Shown here: positions 43,696-53,354 of the stretch, in pieces
How positions within the stretch are numbered: position 1 is the stretch's first letter
Layout of the letters: each line of letters opens with the position of its first letter
Program-made: the position numbers and the translations under genes
Notes under the pieces: model-generated
Told to the model about the DNA's origin: nothing
Database searches by the model: none
What the model saw: only the letters and a program-made list of their open reading frames with translations
Assembly: GCA_002478565.1 (NCBI GenBank)
Contig: DLPC01000024.1
Coordinates: 1 to 62,467 of the forward strand
DNA: 62,467 nt
Direction of reading: 5' to 3'
Source of the DNA: Flavobacteriales bacterium UBA7468
Lineage (GTDB): Bacteria; Bacteroidota; Bacteroidia; Flavobacteriales_D; Crocinitomicaceae

Positions 43696-46176
43696 GTGAA
43701 ATTTCTACTTCTCTTCCTTATTTTTAGTGTTGGACCTGCTTTCGGGCAACGGCTCCTGAATGGTGTAGTGAGTAATGAGCAAAACCTACCTATTGCCGGA
43801 GCTGAAGTATTTGTCAAAAATGCCACAGATTTGCGCACAGTAGCAGATCTCAATGGCTACTTTGAAATGTATCTCAATCCGGGCGAATATTATTTAGTTT
43901 TTTCGGCCGATGGTTACCAAGACCGCGAATTATATCTTGGAATGAAAGACCAAGATACACGTCGGGATATCCAATTGTTTCCGATGAAGTTATCAGAGGT
44001 ACAGGAAATTAAAGTGAGTGCGAAAAAGATGAATGTTGGGCGTGATAAAATCATGAAAGTGGTCGAAATACGCGAACAAATTAATCCATGGTCTTACCCA
44101 CATGAGGTAGATGTTTACATCAAGGCTACCGAACAACGAGACCACATCGTCAAAGAAAATCCTAAAGCACAAGAAAAGAAAGAAAAACAAGAAGCAAAGT
44201 CCAATGAAGGGGACTTACTCAATGAAGCGCCAAAGGTGCCGGAGTGGCTCAACAAACTGCAACTTGCAGAGGTACAGCTCCATCGTTCATATTCACCTCC
44301 AAATCAGGTAAAAGAAATTAGGAATGCATATAAGGCTTTAGGAGATGTTTCTCAGTTATATTACACAACCACGGTTAAATCTAATTTCAATTTTTTTGAA
44401 AACCTTTTGCACCTTGACGACTTGCATCAAACACCTGTGAGTTCACCGATTTCCACTCCTGGTATTGTGGCTTACAAATACAAGCTCGAAGAGAAATATG
44501 AAGAAAATGGGCGCATGATTTCCAAAATCAAGATCACACCGCGCAACACAGCTACCTCAACTATGGAAGGTTATATATGGGTGGTTGATACATTGTGGTT
44601 GATCCAGAAGCTCGACCTCACCATGAATAAGGGGAATTTATTGATCTACGATTATTTTCGAATAGAACAAGAATACAGCCTCCAAGGCGACACTTTATGC
44701 GTACTTGACAGACAAGTCTTGACATATGGGGTCAAATACAAAAATGAAGTGAGTCAGTGTAAAACAGAAGCAATCTATTCCAATTACAATTTCCAACCTT
44801 CATTTGCTAAAAAATACTTCAATGCGGAAGTAGCAGTCACGGAACAAGCTGCCTATGAACGAGACAGCGCCTATTGGGAACAAAAACGCGGGATTGCCCT
44901 GACAGACGAAGAAATTAAATTTATTCGCGCCAAAGACTCTATCCGTGATTACATGAATCGCAAAGAGTATTTAGACAGCGTGGATGCCGTTTTTAATAAA
45001 ATAACAGCGCTGAAAGTTCTTTGGTTTGGCGTTGATCACCGCAACCGCGACAAAAAACAACAATTCGGTTTTGGCTCAGTGGCCTCCACCATACAACCTA
45101 TCAATATTGCTGGCCCTCGGATTACTCCTAGTTTTGATTACTTCAAAAAGTGGAAAGATGAACGTACCTTGGATTGTTATACCCGTATTTCGTACGGATT
45201 CTTAAACGGTGATTGGAAAGGAGACACCTGGTGGAGGTACCGTTTTGATCCTTTTCATTTTGGTTTTTTTCGCGTGGCTATCAACCACGATTTTGACGTC
45301 ATCCGGGGCTATGATGCCATCACACAAATTTATAAACGCGATAACTTTTTTGAATCGACAAGATTGAATTTAAACCTTGAATACGAGCTATTCAATGGGT
45401 TTTATGCCTACGCCAACACTCAATATACCAAGCGCCGAAGCCTGGATGGCTATGAATTCTTGAACGGAATCGACGAAGCCCTGCCCAACAATGACCCGTT
45501 GGCTTTTGATCCTTACGATGCTTTTATATTAAACATTGGTGCTTCCTACACACCCGCGCAACGCTACATGCGAGAGCCTTATCGAAAAGTAGTTTTAGGA
45601 TCAGCTTACCCAACATTTTCTGTTCATTTAGAACGCGGTTTGCCAAACGTTTTCAAGAGTGTTGTAGACCATGCTTACCTTCAGGTAGAAGTGATGCAAA
45701 ATTTCAAAATCGGAACCATCGGAACCTCCTCCTACCGTGCATCAGTAGGAAAATTTCTGAGTGCAAGAGCAATCTATGAGCCCGACTACAAGTTCCAAAG
45801 ACGCAGCGATCCCATTTGGTTTTCGAATCCTCTTTATTCTTTTCAAGGATTTGATACCACCTTGCGAACCACAGATTTTGTTTACCAGGCCCATTATGTA
45901 CACCACGACAATGGTGCGATTCTCAATAAAATCCCCTATTTCAAAAAAACTAGGGTTGGTTTGGTTGTTGGAGGTGGCGCCATGTATGTCAAAGAATACG
46001 ATTGGCAACACTACGAAATTTTGGCAGGTCTTGAACGCAATTTTAAATTGAGCAGACGCAGATTACGAGTTGGTGTTTACGGTGTTATTTCAGATGGCAA
46101 TCAGATCACTCCTCAGACAGCATGGAAGATTTCCTTTGCGATGCTAGATGACCGCAACATGAAATGGAATTTCTAG
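43696..46176 (+). CDS. DUF5686 / carboxypeptidase-regulatory-like domain protein
   Basis: An 826-residue exported protein with a GTG start and a signal peptide (about 1-17). A carboxypeptidase-regulatory-like beta domain is at about 18-95 (GVVSNEQNLPIAGAEVFVKN), followed by a large DUF5686 outer-membrane-type region. A charged linker (about 155-170) separates the parts. Such proteins resemble TonB-dependent receptors without the plug, and their function is unknown. It converges on lspA. Confidence 0.8.
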   Translation: MKFLLLFLIFSVGPAFGQRLLNGVVSNEQNLPIAGAEVFVKNATDLRTVADLNGYFEMYLNPGEYYLVFSADGYQDRELYLGMKDQDTRRDIQLFPMKLSEVQEIKVSAKKMNVGRDKIMKVVEIREQINPWSYPHEVDVYIKATEQRDHIVKENPKAQEKKEKQEAKSNEGDLLNEAPKVPEWLNKLQLAEVQLHRSYSPPNQVKEIRNAYKALGDVSQLYYTTTVKSNFNFFENLLHLDDLHQTPVSSPISTPGIVAYKYKLEEKYEENGRMISKIKITPRNTATSTMEGYIWVVDTLWLIQKLDLTMNKGNLLIYDYFRIEQEYSLQGDTLCVLDRQVLTYGVKYKNEVSQCKTEAIYSNYNFQPSFAKKYFNAEVAVTEQAAYERDSAYWEQKRGIALTDEEIKFIRAKDSIRDYMNRKEYLDSVDAVFNKITALKVLWFGVDHRNRDKKQQFGFGSVASTIQPINIAGPRITPSFDYFKKWKDERTLDCYTRISYGFLNGDWKGDTWWRYRFDPFHFGFFRVAINHDFDVIRGYDAITQIYKRDNFFESTRLNLNLEYELFNGFYAYANTQYTKRRSLDGYEFLNGIDEALPNNDPLAFDPYDAFILNIGASYTPAQRYMREPYRKVVLGSAYPTFSVHLERGLPNVFKSVVDHAYLQVEVMQNFKIGTIGTSSYRASVGKFLSARAIYEPDYKFQRRSDPIWFSNPLYSFQGFDTTLRTTDFVYQAHYVHHDNGAILNKIPYFKKTRVGLVVGGGAMYVKEYDWQHYEILAGLERNFKLSRRRLRVGVYGVISDGNQITPQTAWKISFAMLDDRNMKWNF

Positions 46177-46198
46177 AACCGACTAAACTAGATTCGTA

Positions 46199-46855
46199 TT
46201 AATTAACGTTTTCTTTTTTTGGAAAGAATTTTTTCTGACGAATAATCGCCCATATAAGACCAACAGAGATGCAGGCATCTGCCAAATTCCAGATGGCAGG
46301 AAAAACTTGTTGCCCTCCAAGAATTGGCATACCTTGTGGCCATGTAATGTTGAATTGAAACATATCAACCACATTGCCAAATAGGAATCCTTGATGTCTC
46401 ACTTCGATCGGATAAGAAAAATGTCTGGATTCGCAAATAGCCTTAATGCCGCTCCCTGGCATTTGATTAAAGCCTACACAAGGATCTATATTGAAAAACA
46501 AATCATAGAACATGGAGTCTAGCAGATTGCCAGTTGCTCCTGCTAAAACTAAGGAGACAACCACTAAAAACTCTTTAGAAGCCATTTGCTTCATTTGTTG
46601 GTATAGGTAGCGTATGATCAAAACAATTGCTACAATTCTAAATAAACTCAGTGCTAACTTTGCCCACAGCGTAGCACCAAAAGTTTGGCCAAAAGCCATA
46701 CCAGGGTTTTCAGTGTAATGTAAGACAAACCAGGAACCAAATACAGGTTGGTATTCGCCGGGATAAAATTGAGTCTTGATAGTGAGTTTGATCCATTGAT
46801 CAAGAATCAGCAATAGAAATACGATTGCTGAAATAAGGAGCGCCTGTTTTTTCAA
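46199..46855 (-). CDS. lspA: Lipoprotein signal peptidase (signal peptidase II)
   Basis: A 218-residue membrane aspartyl peptidase that removes signal peptides from lipoproteins. Catalytic aspartates are D113 (GNLLDSMFYD) and D193 (NLADACIS). It is longer than the E. coli enzyme (164 residues), with an insertion between them (around 120-150), which Bacteroidota LspA proteins often have. It starts 3 bases after the dksA-like gene. Confidence 0.95.
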   Translation of the reverse strand: MKKQALLISAIVFLLLILDQWIKLTIKTQFYPGEYQPVFGSWFVLHYTENPGMAFGQTFGATLWAKLALSLFRIVAIVLIIRYLYQQMKQMASKEFLVVVSLVLAGATGNLLDSMFYDLFFNIDPCVGFNQMPGSGIKAICESRHFSYPIEVRHQGFLFGNVVDMFQFNITWPQGMPILGGQQVFPAIWNLADACISVGLIWAIIRQKKFFPKKENVN

Positions 46856-46858
46856 GGG

Positions 46859-47239
46859 TTATTTTTGAGCGTTTTTAGCATCTATACTCATCGTGGCATG
46901 AGGCACTAGACGCAATCTTTCTTTTGGGATCAGCTGCCCACTTACTCGACAGATACCGTAGGTCTTGTTTTCAATTCTAACCAAAGCAGCATTTAAGCTC
47001 TGAATGAATTTTTCTTGACGCGCAGCAAGTTGCGCCACTTCTTCACGCGAAAGGGTCTCCGAACCATCTTCCATCATGTTAAAGGTACGGCCGGTGTCGT
47101 CTGTACCGTGGTCATCATTATGAGATAAGGATCCTTTGAGCAAATCAAGGTCAACATAAGCTTCATTAAGCTTATTTTGAATAAGTGTTTTGAATTCTGC
47201 TAGGTCAGCATCTGAGTAGCGGTTTTGGGCCTTTTCCAT
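46859..47239 (-). CDS. DksA/TraR-family regulator with degenerate zinc finger
   Basis: A 126-residue DksA/TraR-type protein expected to bind in the RNA polymerase secondary channel. The coiled-coil part is at about 10-85 and the finger region at 92-122 (GICRVSGQLIPKERLRLVP). Only one cysteine (C97) remains, so it cannot bind zinc in the usual four-cysteine way. The start MEKAQNRYSD at 47239 was chosen; a longer reading adds 23 hydrophobic residues. Confidence 0.85.
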   Translation of the reverse strand: MEKAQNRYSDADLAEFKTLIQNKLNEAYVDLDLLKGSLSHNDDHGTDDTGRTFNMMEDGSETLSREEVAQLAARQEKFIQSLNAALVRIENKTYGICRVSGQLIPKERLRLVPHATMSIDAKNAQK

Positions 47240-47266
47240 GATATTGATCAAAAAAAATGTGAGCAA

Positions 47267-47296
47267 CAAATATATTATTTTTTGTTTTGTTTGCAA
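47267..47296 (-). promoter_or_regulatory. Bacteroidota-type promoter of the dksA-like/lspA operon
   Basis: On the minus strand: TTG (47296-47294), 19-base spacer, TATATTTG (47274-47267), 27 bases before the ATG. Confidence 0.65.
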
Positions 47297-47389
47297 GTGT
47301 AAAAACACTGAATTAACAGGAACTTATTTTCTTTTTAAACAATGTAAGCTACTTATTCACAAAGCAGTCAATTTCTGTCTAGAACTTGA

Positions 47390-47397
47390 TAACTTTG
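47390..47397 (+). promoter_or_regulatory. Candidate -7 box for the DUF6427-like gene
   Basis: TAACTTTG ends 3 bases before the ATG at 47401; no TTG at normal spacing. Confidence 0.5.
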
Positions 47398-47400
47398 AAT

Positions 47401-48357
47401 ATGTTGCGTTTGTTTCTAGATAACAGAATTGGAGTTCTTCTACTTCTTCCATTTTTTCTGCTTTTGTATCTTTTAGGAGACATCATTGGGGCTGTCCCCT
47501 ATTTCGGAACTACTGATTCTGCAGCATTTTTGACAACCCCTAACTGGACTTATTGGGGTGTTGCCATTTTTCAATTTGTCATTCTTCTCTTGAATGCACT
47601 AGGTTTGAATTGGGTATTTAATAGCCAAGAATTTCTAGAAAAAAACACCTATATTATTAGTCTTAACTACCTTATTTTCAATAGTTTTTTTATTGATTTT
47701 GGGCAATTCACCTGGACACCACTCATCCAAACATGTTGCATCCTTTTACTAGCAGTTTTCTTTGGCATCAGGCCTCAAAATGATGCGCGAAAAGCGGCAT
47801 TTAACGCAGGCTTTATCTTTGGCATTGCTTTATTCTTCAGTAGCAAACTTCTTTTTTTCATTCCAGTGCTACTCATTATGTTCATTGTACTTCGCTTGTT
47901 TCAACTGCGCGAAATATTTTTACTATTCCTTGGGATGGCGACCCCCGTATTTCTTCTGTTTGCAGTCTCTTATGTAGCAGCGATTTCTTTTGTTTTTCCC
48001 TTTGAATTTTCTTGGAAACTCGAGGTATTGCAATGGCATGAAATCACCATCATTATTCTGTTCCATATATTACTTGTTTTGAGCATTATTGGCCTAAGAG
48101 CCAGACTATTGAAAGCCTCATTAAGGCTTAAAAAACAAATCCAGGTGCTCAACGTTTTTACTTTTTTTACTTGGCTCATTGGGCTCGGGGCCTTTCTTTT
48201 TTTAGGTCAAATAAGTCTCCTAAGTCTTCTTGTCTTACCCTTGTCTTTTTACTTTGCCTATGCACTCTTGAGCAGCAGCCTCGGTATTTCTTCTCATTTA
48301 TTCTTTTACTTATTCTTCCTTTCTACCTTACTAAAATTTATGGTTTTGAGCTTTTAA
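47401..48357 (+). CDS. DUF6427-like multi-pass membrane protein
   Basis: A 318-residue protein with about eight to nine hydrophobic helices and very little polar sequence. It resembles the DUF6427 family of Bacteroidota membrane proteins, but no function is known. The ATG at 47401 was chosen over an upstream TTG at 47386 because the promoter box lies between them. Confidence 0.65.
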   Translation: MLRLFLDNRIGVLLLLPFFLLLYLLGDIIGAVPYFGTTDSAAFLTTPNWTYWGVAIFQFVILLLNALGLNWVFNSQEFLEKNTYIISLNYLIFNSFFIDFGQFTWTPLIQTCCILLLAVFFGIRPQNDARKAAFNAGFIFGIALFFSSKLLFFIPVLLIMFIVLRLFQLREIFLLFLGMATPVFLLFAVSYVAAISFVFPFEFSWKLEVLQWHEITIIILFHILLVLSIIGLRARLLKASLRLKKQIQVLNVFTFFTWLIGLGAFLFLGQISLLSLLVLPLSFYFAYALLSSSLGISSHLFFYLFFLSTLLKFMVLSF

Positions 48358-48379
48358 GCTCAGACTTTTACTAACTTTG
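48345..48379 (+). promoter_or_regulatory. Bacteroidota-type promoter of purQ-purD, with inverted repeat
   Basis: TTTG (48345-48348), 23-base spacer, TAACTTTG (48372-48379). The inverted repeat GAGCTTTTAAGCTC (48348-48361) lies within the spacer and also overlaps the stop of the upstream gene. Confidence 0.6.
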
Positions 48380-48398
48380 AAGCTCAATTGAAATAAAC

Positions 48399-49088
48399 AT
48401 GAAATTTGGTGTTGTAACCTTCCCAGGATCTAATTGTGATCAAGACATGATTTACGTACTCAGAGACCTAATGGGACAAGAAGTTGTTGAACTATGGCAT
48501 AAAGACACAGACCTCAAAGGTGTCGATTTTGTCGTATTACCCGGGGGGTTCTCTTACGGAGACTATTTACGTTCAGGTGCTATTGCAAAATTTTCGCCAA
48601 TTATGGAATCTGTCATTGCACACGCCAACAATGGCGGTTACGTGATGGGGATCTGTAATGGCTTTCAAATTTTAACCGAATCTGGCTTACTTGAAGGCGC
48701 TTTATTGCACAACAACAACCAAAAGTTCATTTGTAAAAATGTACATTTAAAAGCCATTAGCACAAGTGCTGCTCCAACCATTGACCTAGACCACGCTAAG
48801 GCTTACAAAATTCCTATTGCACACGGCGAGGGACGTTTTCATGCAGATGAAGCAACCTTAGCTTCTCTTCAAGCCAACGATCAAATCTTATTTACCTACT
48901 GTGATGAAAACGGCGGCGAAGAAGGCGCTGCCAATCCCAATGGTTCCTTGCTTAATATCGCGGGTATCACCAATCGCAACAAAAATGTTTTTGGTATGAT
49001 GCCACACCCAGAGCGCGCTGCCGACAAACAACTCAATAACCTCGATGGCTTACGCATTTTTGAATCTATTTTAGCTCATTGTAATTAA
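48399..49088 (+). CDS. purQ: FGAM synthase glutaminase subunit PurQ
   Basis: A 229-residue class I amidotransferase supplying ammonia to PurL-PurS. The triad is C86 (GICNGF), H203 and E205 (HPERAAD). VLPGGFSYGDYLRSGAIAKF is diagnostic. It is separated from purD by no bases (stop at 49088, ATG at 49089). Confidence 0.97.
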   Translation: MKFGVVTFPGSNCDQDMIYVLRDLMGQEVVELWHKDTDLKGVDFVVLPGGFSYGDYLRSGAIAKFSPIMESVIAHANNGGYVMGICNGFQILTESGLLEGALLHNNNQKFICKNVHLKAISTSAAPTIDLDHAKAYKIPIAHGEGRFHADEATLASLQANDQILFTYCDENGGEEGAANPNGSLLNIAGITNRNKNVFGMMPHPERAADKQLNNLDGLRIFESILAHCN

Positions 49089-50369
49089 ATGAAAGTTCTC
49101 CTACTCGGTTCTGGTGGCCGCGAACACGCCATCGCTTGGAAAATCGCCCAAAGCTCAATTCTCGACGAACTTTTCATTGCTCCAGGCAATGCTGGAACAA
49201 AAAAGCACGGCAAAAACATTGACATCAGCGTCACAGACTTTGAAGGCATCAAAAATTTCGTCTTACAACAACACATCGATATGGTTGTTGTAGGGCCCGA
49301 AGAACCACTCGTACTCGGTATTTATGACTTTTTTGTCAATGATCCACAACTCAAAAATGTAGCCGTCATAGGCCCAAGCCAAGAAGGCGCACAACTAGAA
49401 GGCAGCAAAGATTTTGCGAAAGCCTTTATGACCAGACACAACATTCCGACAGCCAAATATGGTACTTTCAATGCCGATACAGTAGCAGACGGGCTTCGCT
49501 TCCTCGACAACATGAAAGGCCCTTACGTTTTGAAAGCCGATGGCCTGGCTGCTGGCAAAGGCGTCTTGATCCTCGAAGACCTCGATGAAGCAAAAAAAGA
49601 ATTGCAAGAGATGCTCCTTGAAGAAAAGTTCGGAAAAGCCAGTGCAAAAGTGGTAATCGAACAATTCCTCGATGGCATTGAACTCTCAGTTTTTGCCATC
49701 ACAGATGGTGAATCTTTCAAACTGTTACCTGAAGCCAAAGATTACAAACGTATCGGCGAAGGTGATACCGGCCTCAACACCGGAGGCATGGGAGCCATTT
49801 CACCTGTTCCATTTGCTGACGCTGCTTTTATGGACAAAGTCCTCAATAGGGTCGTTATCCCAACCATTAAAGGTTTGAAACAAGAAAAAATTACCTACAA
49901 CGGGTTTGTGTTTTTTGGACTTATCAACGTCAAAGGAGATCCATATGTCATCGAATACAACTGCCGTATGGGCGACCCAGAAACAGAGGTAGTCATGCCG
50001 CGATTGAAAAGCGATATTCTTGATTTATTTGAAGGCGTAGCAACGCATACCCTTTCAGAAAGAGACATTCAGTTTCACGATAAAACCGCTGCAACAGTCA
50101 TGATGGTTGCAGGGGGCTATCCCGGAACCTATGAAAAAGGTAAAACAATTTACGGCCTCAATAGTATCACCGACAGCATCGTCTTTCATGCGGGAACGCT
50201 TGCCGATGGCCCATCAGTATTGTCAAATGGTGGCCGAGTTTTAGCCGTTACATCTTATGGCAAAAACCTACAAAGTGCCTTGGAAAGGTCCTATGACTCC
50301 ATTTCAAAAATTACTTTTGAGGATGCCAATTACCGAAAAGACATCGGTAAAGACGTACTCGAATATTGA
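49089..50369 (+). CDS. purD: Phosphoribosylamine-glycine ligase
   Basis: A 426-residue ATP-grasp enzyme making GAR from phosphoribosylamine and glycine. Features include LLLGSGGREHAIAWKI, LKADGLAAGKGV and YNCRMGDPETEVVMPRL. It is probably translationally coupled to purQ, and followed by a CNNM gene. Confidence 0.98.
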   Translation: MKVLLLGSGGREHAIAWKIAQSSILDELFIAPGNAGTKKHGKNIDISVTDFEGIKNFVLQQHIDMVVVGPEEPLVLGIYDFFVNDPQLKNVAVIGPSQEGAQLEGSKDFAKAFMTRHNIPTAKYGTFNADTVADGLRFLDNMKGPYVLKADGLAAGKGVLILEDLDEAKKELQEMLLEEKFGKASAKVVIEQFLDGIELSVFAITDGESFKLLPEAKDYKRIGEGDTGLNTGGMGAISPVPFADAAFMDKVLNRVVIPTIKGLKQEKITYNGFVFFGLINVKGDPYVIEYNCRMGDPETEVVMPRLKSDILDLFEGVATHTLSERDIQFHDKTAATVMMVAGGYPGTYEKGKTIYGLNSITDSIVFHAGTLADGPSVLSNGGRVLAVTSYGKNLQSALERSYDSISKITFEDANYRKDIGKDVLEY

Positions 50370-50374
50370 AACAA

Positions 50375-51631
50375 ATGGATAGCGCCTACATCCTGATCAT
50401 CAGCTCACTTTTGTGCTCTGCATTTTTTTCAGCGATGGAACTGGCATACATATCTGCCAACCGACTCCGCATAGAAGTCTTGCGCAATAATCAAAACTTT
50501 CAAGGAAAAATTCTGGCCCTGTTTTATCGCAAAGAAAGCAACATGATTGCTTTTTTGTTACTAGGCAACAATGTCGCATTGGTATTGTACGGTATTGCAG
50601 CAGGCGCCATTCTGAATCCTGCACTTGAGCAATTTGGCTTGCATGACCAAGGAATCATTATGGTGGCTCAAACCATCCTTTCCACTTTAATTGTATTAAT
50701 TACTGCCGAGTTTCTTCCCAAAGCAATCGTACAGCTTAATCCCAATAAAGCGCTTGATTTAGGCCTCATCCCACTTTTACTCCTTTACGTCCTACTGTAT
50801 TTACCTACCCAACTGATTATGTTAATCAGCTCTGGATTTCTAAAGCTTTTGGGTTCAGAAAAAGACCATAACAAAAGGGTATTCTCAAAGGTTGACCTCG
50901 AAAACTATGTTGATGAACTCAGTGCCAACCTTTCAGACGAACAAGAATTTGGCAATGACATGCTTTTATTAAGAAATGCACTGGATTTTTCTCATGTAAA
51001 GGCCAGAGATTGCATGATTCCTCGCCCCGAGATCATCGCTTTAGATATCAATGACAGCATCGAAGAGGCCAAATCGCTCATGATCAGCAAGGGTTTATCA
51101 AAGCTCATCATTTACCGAGACGATATCGACAACATCATTGGTTATATCCACTCGTTTGATTTATTCAAACAACCCAACTCAATCAAACAAATCCTCAAGC
51201 CAATTTCTTTTGTTCCTACGGTTGTTACTGGCAAGGAACTCATGGAAAAATTTACCAATCAGGCTGGTAATTTTGCGGTTGTAACTGACGAATATGGTGG
51301 TACTGCAGGCATCATCACGCTAGAAGATGTCATTGAAGAAATATTTGGTGAAATTGAAGACGAACACGACAAAGAAGCATTGACAGAGATGCAAATCTCG
51401 GATAATGAATACCTTTTTTCTGCCCGTATTGATATCGATTACCTCAATGAAACCTATGGTTTTGGACTTGAAGAATCAGAGGCATATGATACCTTAGCAG
51501 GGCTCATCCTAGAACAACTTGAACGCTTGCCTGCAGAAGGAGACCGCGTACAAATCGGCAGTTGTGAACTCATCATAGAAAAGGTCAGTGAAAGAAAAAT
51601 AGAAACCGTCCGTTTGTTTCATGACAACTAA
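50375..51631 (+). CDS. CNNM/CorC (hemolysin-like) transporter
   Basis: A 418-residue protein: four-helix CNNM transmembrane domain (about 1-170), paired CBS domains (about 190-310, including CMIPRPEIIALD and VVTDEYGGTAGIITLEDVIEEIFGEIEDE) and a C-terminal CorC/HlyC domain (about 325-415). The family exports or senses Mg2+; it includes gliding protein GldE, but I see nothing that proves that identity. The start is ATG 50375; a TTG at 50366 overlaps the purD stop. Confidence 0.88.
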   Translation: MDSAYILIISSLLCSAFFSAMELAYISANRLRIEVLRNNQNFQGKILALFYRKESNMIAFLLLGNNVALVLYGIAAGAILNPALEQFGLHDQGIIMVAQTILSTLIVLITAEFLPKAIVQLNPNKALDLGLIPLLLLYVLLYLPTQLIMLISSGFLKLLGSEKDHNKRVFSKVDLENYVDELSANLSDEQEFGNDMLLLRNALDFSHVKARDCMIPRPEIIALDINDSIEEAKSLMISKGLSKLIIYRDDIDNIIGYIHSFDLFKQPNSIKQILKPISFVPTVVTGKELMEKFTNQAGNFAVVTDEYGGTAGIITLEDVIEEIFGEIEDEHDKEALTEMQISDNEYLFSARIDIDYLNETYGFGLEESEAYDTLAGLILEQLERLPAEGDRVQIGSCELIIEKVSERKIETVRLFHDN

Positions 51632-52295
51632 GCCAGTTCCGATTCTTGCAGATTTTGATGCCATAATTTACGATATGGATGGCGTACTCATAGACTCCGA
51701 ACCGCTATGGAAAATTGCTATGGAAACGGTTTTTGGCAAATATGGGTCTACCCTTACCAAACAAGATTTTCAGAAAACTGTCGGTCTACGCATCGATGAA
51801 GTCATCCATTTTTGGAACCTACATGAAGGATGGCAGCTATCCAATGAAAAAAATGTAGAGCAAGAAATCATTTCCACTTTGATAGCCCTCATAAAAGCAA
51901 AACCACAAGAGCTCAAGGGAGTAAGTGCTTCGCTGCACTTTTTTAGAAAAAACGGATGCAAAATTGGCTTGGCAACCTCATCCTCAGAACTTCTCATTCA
52001 AACCGTACTAGAGGCGCTCGATTTAAAACATTTGTTTGACTTTACCTATTCTGCAGAGCACGAACCCTATGGCAAGCCTCACCCAGGCGTTTATTTAAAG
52101 GTTGCTCAAGAACTCGGTGTAAAAACCACCCGATGTTTGGTCATTGAAGATTCTTGGAATGGAGTTTTGGCAGGTCTAGCAGCACGCATGAAAGTTTGTT
52201 GCATTCCTGAAAAAACTCATTTACCTCATCCTAATTTAGTGGTTGCAGATTTCCACTTTGAAGACCTCGAAGCATTAGTTCAAGCACTTGCATAA
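51621..52295 (+). CDS. HAD-family sugar-phosphatase (HxpB/YniC-like)
   Basis: A 224-residue HAD hydrolase, subclass I. The nucleophile is D18 in YDMDGVLIDSEPLW, with the acid D20. A helical cap (about 25-90) and SKPHP-like motif (GKPHPGVYL) are present, then VIEDSWNGVLAG. It most resembles HxpB, which dephosphorylates hexose phosphates; exact substrate unproved. It overlaps the CNNM gene by 11 bases. Confidence 0.88.
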   Translation: MTTKPVPILADFDAIIYDMDGVLIDSEPLWKIAMETVFGKYGSTLTKQDFQKTVGLRIDEVIHFWNLHEGWQLSNEKNVEQEIISTLIALIKAKPQELKGVSASLHFFRKNGCKIGLATSSSELLIQTVLEALDLKHLFDFTYSAEHEPYGKPHPGVYLKVAQELGVKTTRCLVIEDSWNGVLAGLAARMKVCCIPEKTHLPHPNLVVADFHFEDLEALVQALA

Positions 52296-52316
52296 ACCAA
52301 CAGATGTCAAAATTGT

Positions 52317-52324
52317 TACTTTTG
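52317..52324 (+). promoter_or_regulatory. Candidate -7 box for ruvB
   Basis: TACTTTTG ends 6 bases before the ATG at 52331; the TTG at 52288-52290 gives a 26-base spacer. Confidence 0.5.
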
Positions 52325-52330
52325 TAAGTA

Positions 52331-53353
52331 ATGGAAGATTCCTTTGACTACAGACAAGAGGCCGAAGGCCAAAACGAGCAAGAAATTGATAAGGTCTTGC
52401 GTCCAAAATCGCTGCGCGATTTTGCGGGTCAGCCTGCCGTAGTGGAGAATCTTGAGGTCTTCGTTCGAGCAGCACAATTGCGCAACGAACCCCTTGATCA
52501 TGTGTTGCTACATGGGCCTCCTGGCCTCGGTAAAACTACTTTGGCCAATATCATTGCCAATGAGCTAGGTGTTGGTTTCAAAGTCACATCAGGTCCGGTC
52601 CTAGACAAACCCGGTGACCTCGCCGGCTTACTTACAAATCTCAATCAGGGTGATGTGCTTTTCATTGATGAGATCCATCGTTTGAGCCCCGTTGTAGAGG
52701 AATATCTTTACTCTGCAATGGAAGACTACGTCATCGACATCATGCTCGATTCCGGTGCCAATGCGCGCACTATTCAAATCAACCTGAATCCATTTACATT
52801 GATTGGGGCAACAACACGCTCTGGCTTGCTCACCTCTCCTTTGCGCGCACGCTTCGGTATCAACTCTCGCTTAGAGTACTATGACAGCGAAACCCTAACC
52901 GCAATTATCGAACGATCCTCAAGCCTACTGCAAATTGGAATCACTCAGGGTGCTGCTTATAAAATCGCAAGCCGAAGCAGAGGCACACCAAGAATTGCCA
53001 ATGCCCTGCTCAGACGTGTCCGTGACTTTGCCCAGATCAAGGGCTCTGGCCTCATCGACGACGACATCACTGAATTTGCACTCAAAGCTTTAAACGTCGA
53101 TGCCAACGGCCTTGACGAAATGGACATTCGTATCTTAAAAGTACTCATCGATAAATTTAACGGTGGTCCTGTAGGTCTCTCTACAATCGCGACAGCCATC
53201 GGTGAAAATGCGGGTACACTCGAAGAAGTCTATGAACCATTTTTAATTCAAGAAGGATTTTTAATGCGTACCCCGCGTGGGCGCAAAGCCACCGAAAAAA
53301 GTTATAAGCATTTGGGCCGTGACCTCGGTTGGGCGCAAGGCGGCTTGTTCTGA
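52331..53353 (+). CDS. ruvB: Holliday junction branch-migration helicase RuvB
   Basis: A 340-residue AAA+ motor that drives branch migration with RuvA. Walker A GPPGLGKTT (62-70), Walker B DEIHRL, sensor ATTRSGLLTSPLRARFG, and C-terminal winged helix ending MRTPRGRKATEKSYKHL. queG follows after 1 base. Confidence 0.98.
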   Translation: MEDSFDYRQEAEGQNEQEIDKVLRPKSLRDFAGQPAVVENLEVFVRAAQLRNEPLDHVLLHGPPGLGKTTLANIIANELGVGFKVTSGPVLDKPGDLAGLLTNLNQGDVLFIDEIHRLSPVVEEYLYSAMEDYVIDIMLDSGANARTIQINLNPFTLIGATTRSGLLTSPLRARFGINSRLEYYDSETLTAIIERSSSLLQIGITQGAAYKIASRSRGTPRIANALLRRVRDFAQIKGSGLIDDDITEFALKALNVDANGLDEMDIRILKVLIDKFNGGPVGLSTIATAIGENAGTLEEVYEPFLIQEGFLMRTPRGRKATEKSYKHLGRDLGWAQGGLF

Positions 53354-53354
53354 C

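Noticed and set aside
47386..47400. TTG start for the DUF6427-like protein
   Set aside because: It lies upstream of and across the promoter box; ATG 47401 is more plausible.
50375..51631. Naming the CNNM gene gldE
   Set aside because: The protein fits the general hemolysin/CorC family; nothing in the sequence or the pur neighbours separates it as GldE.
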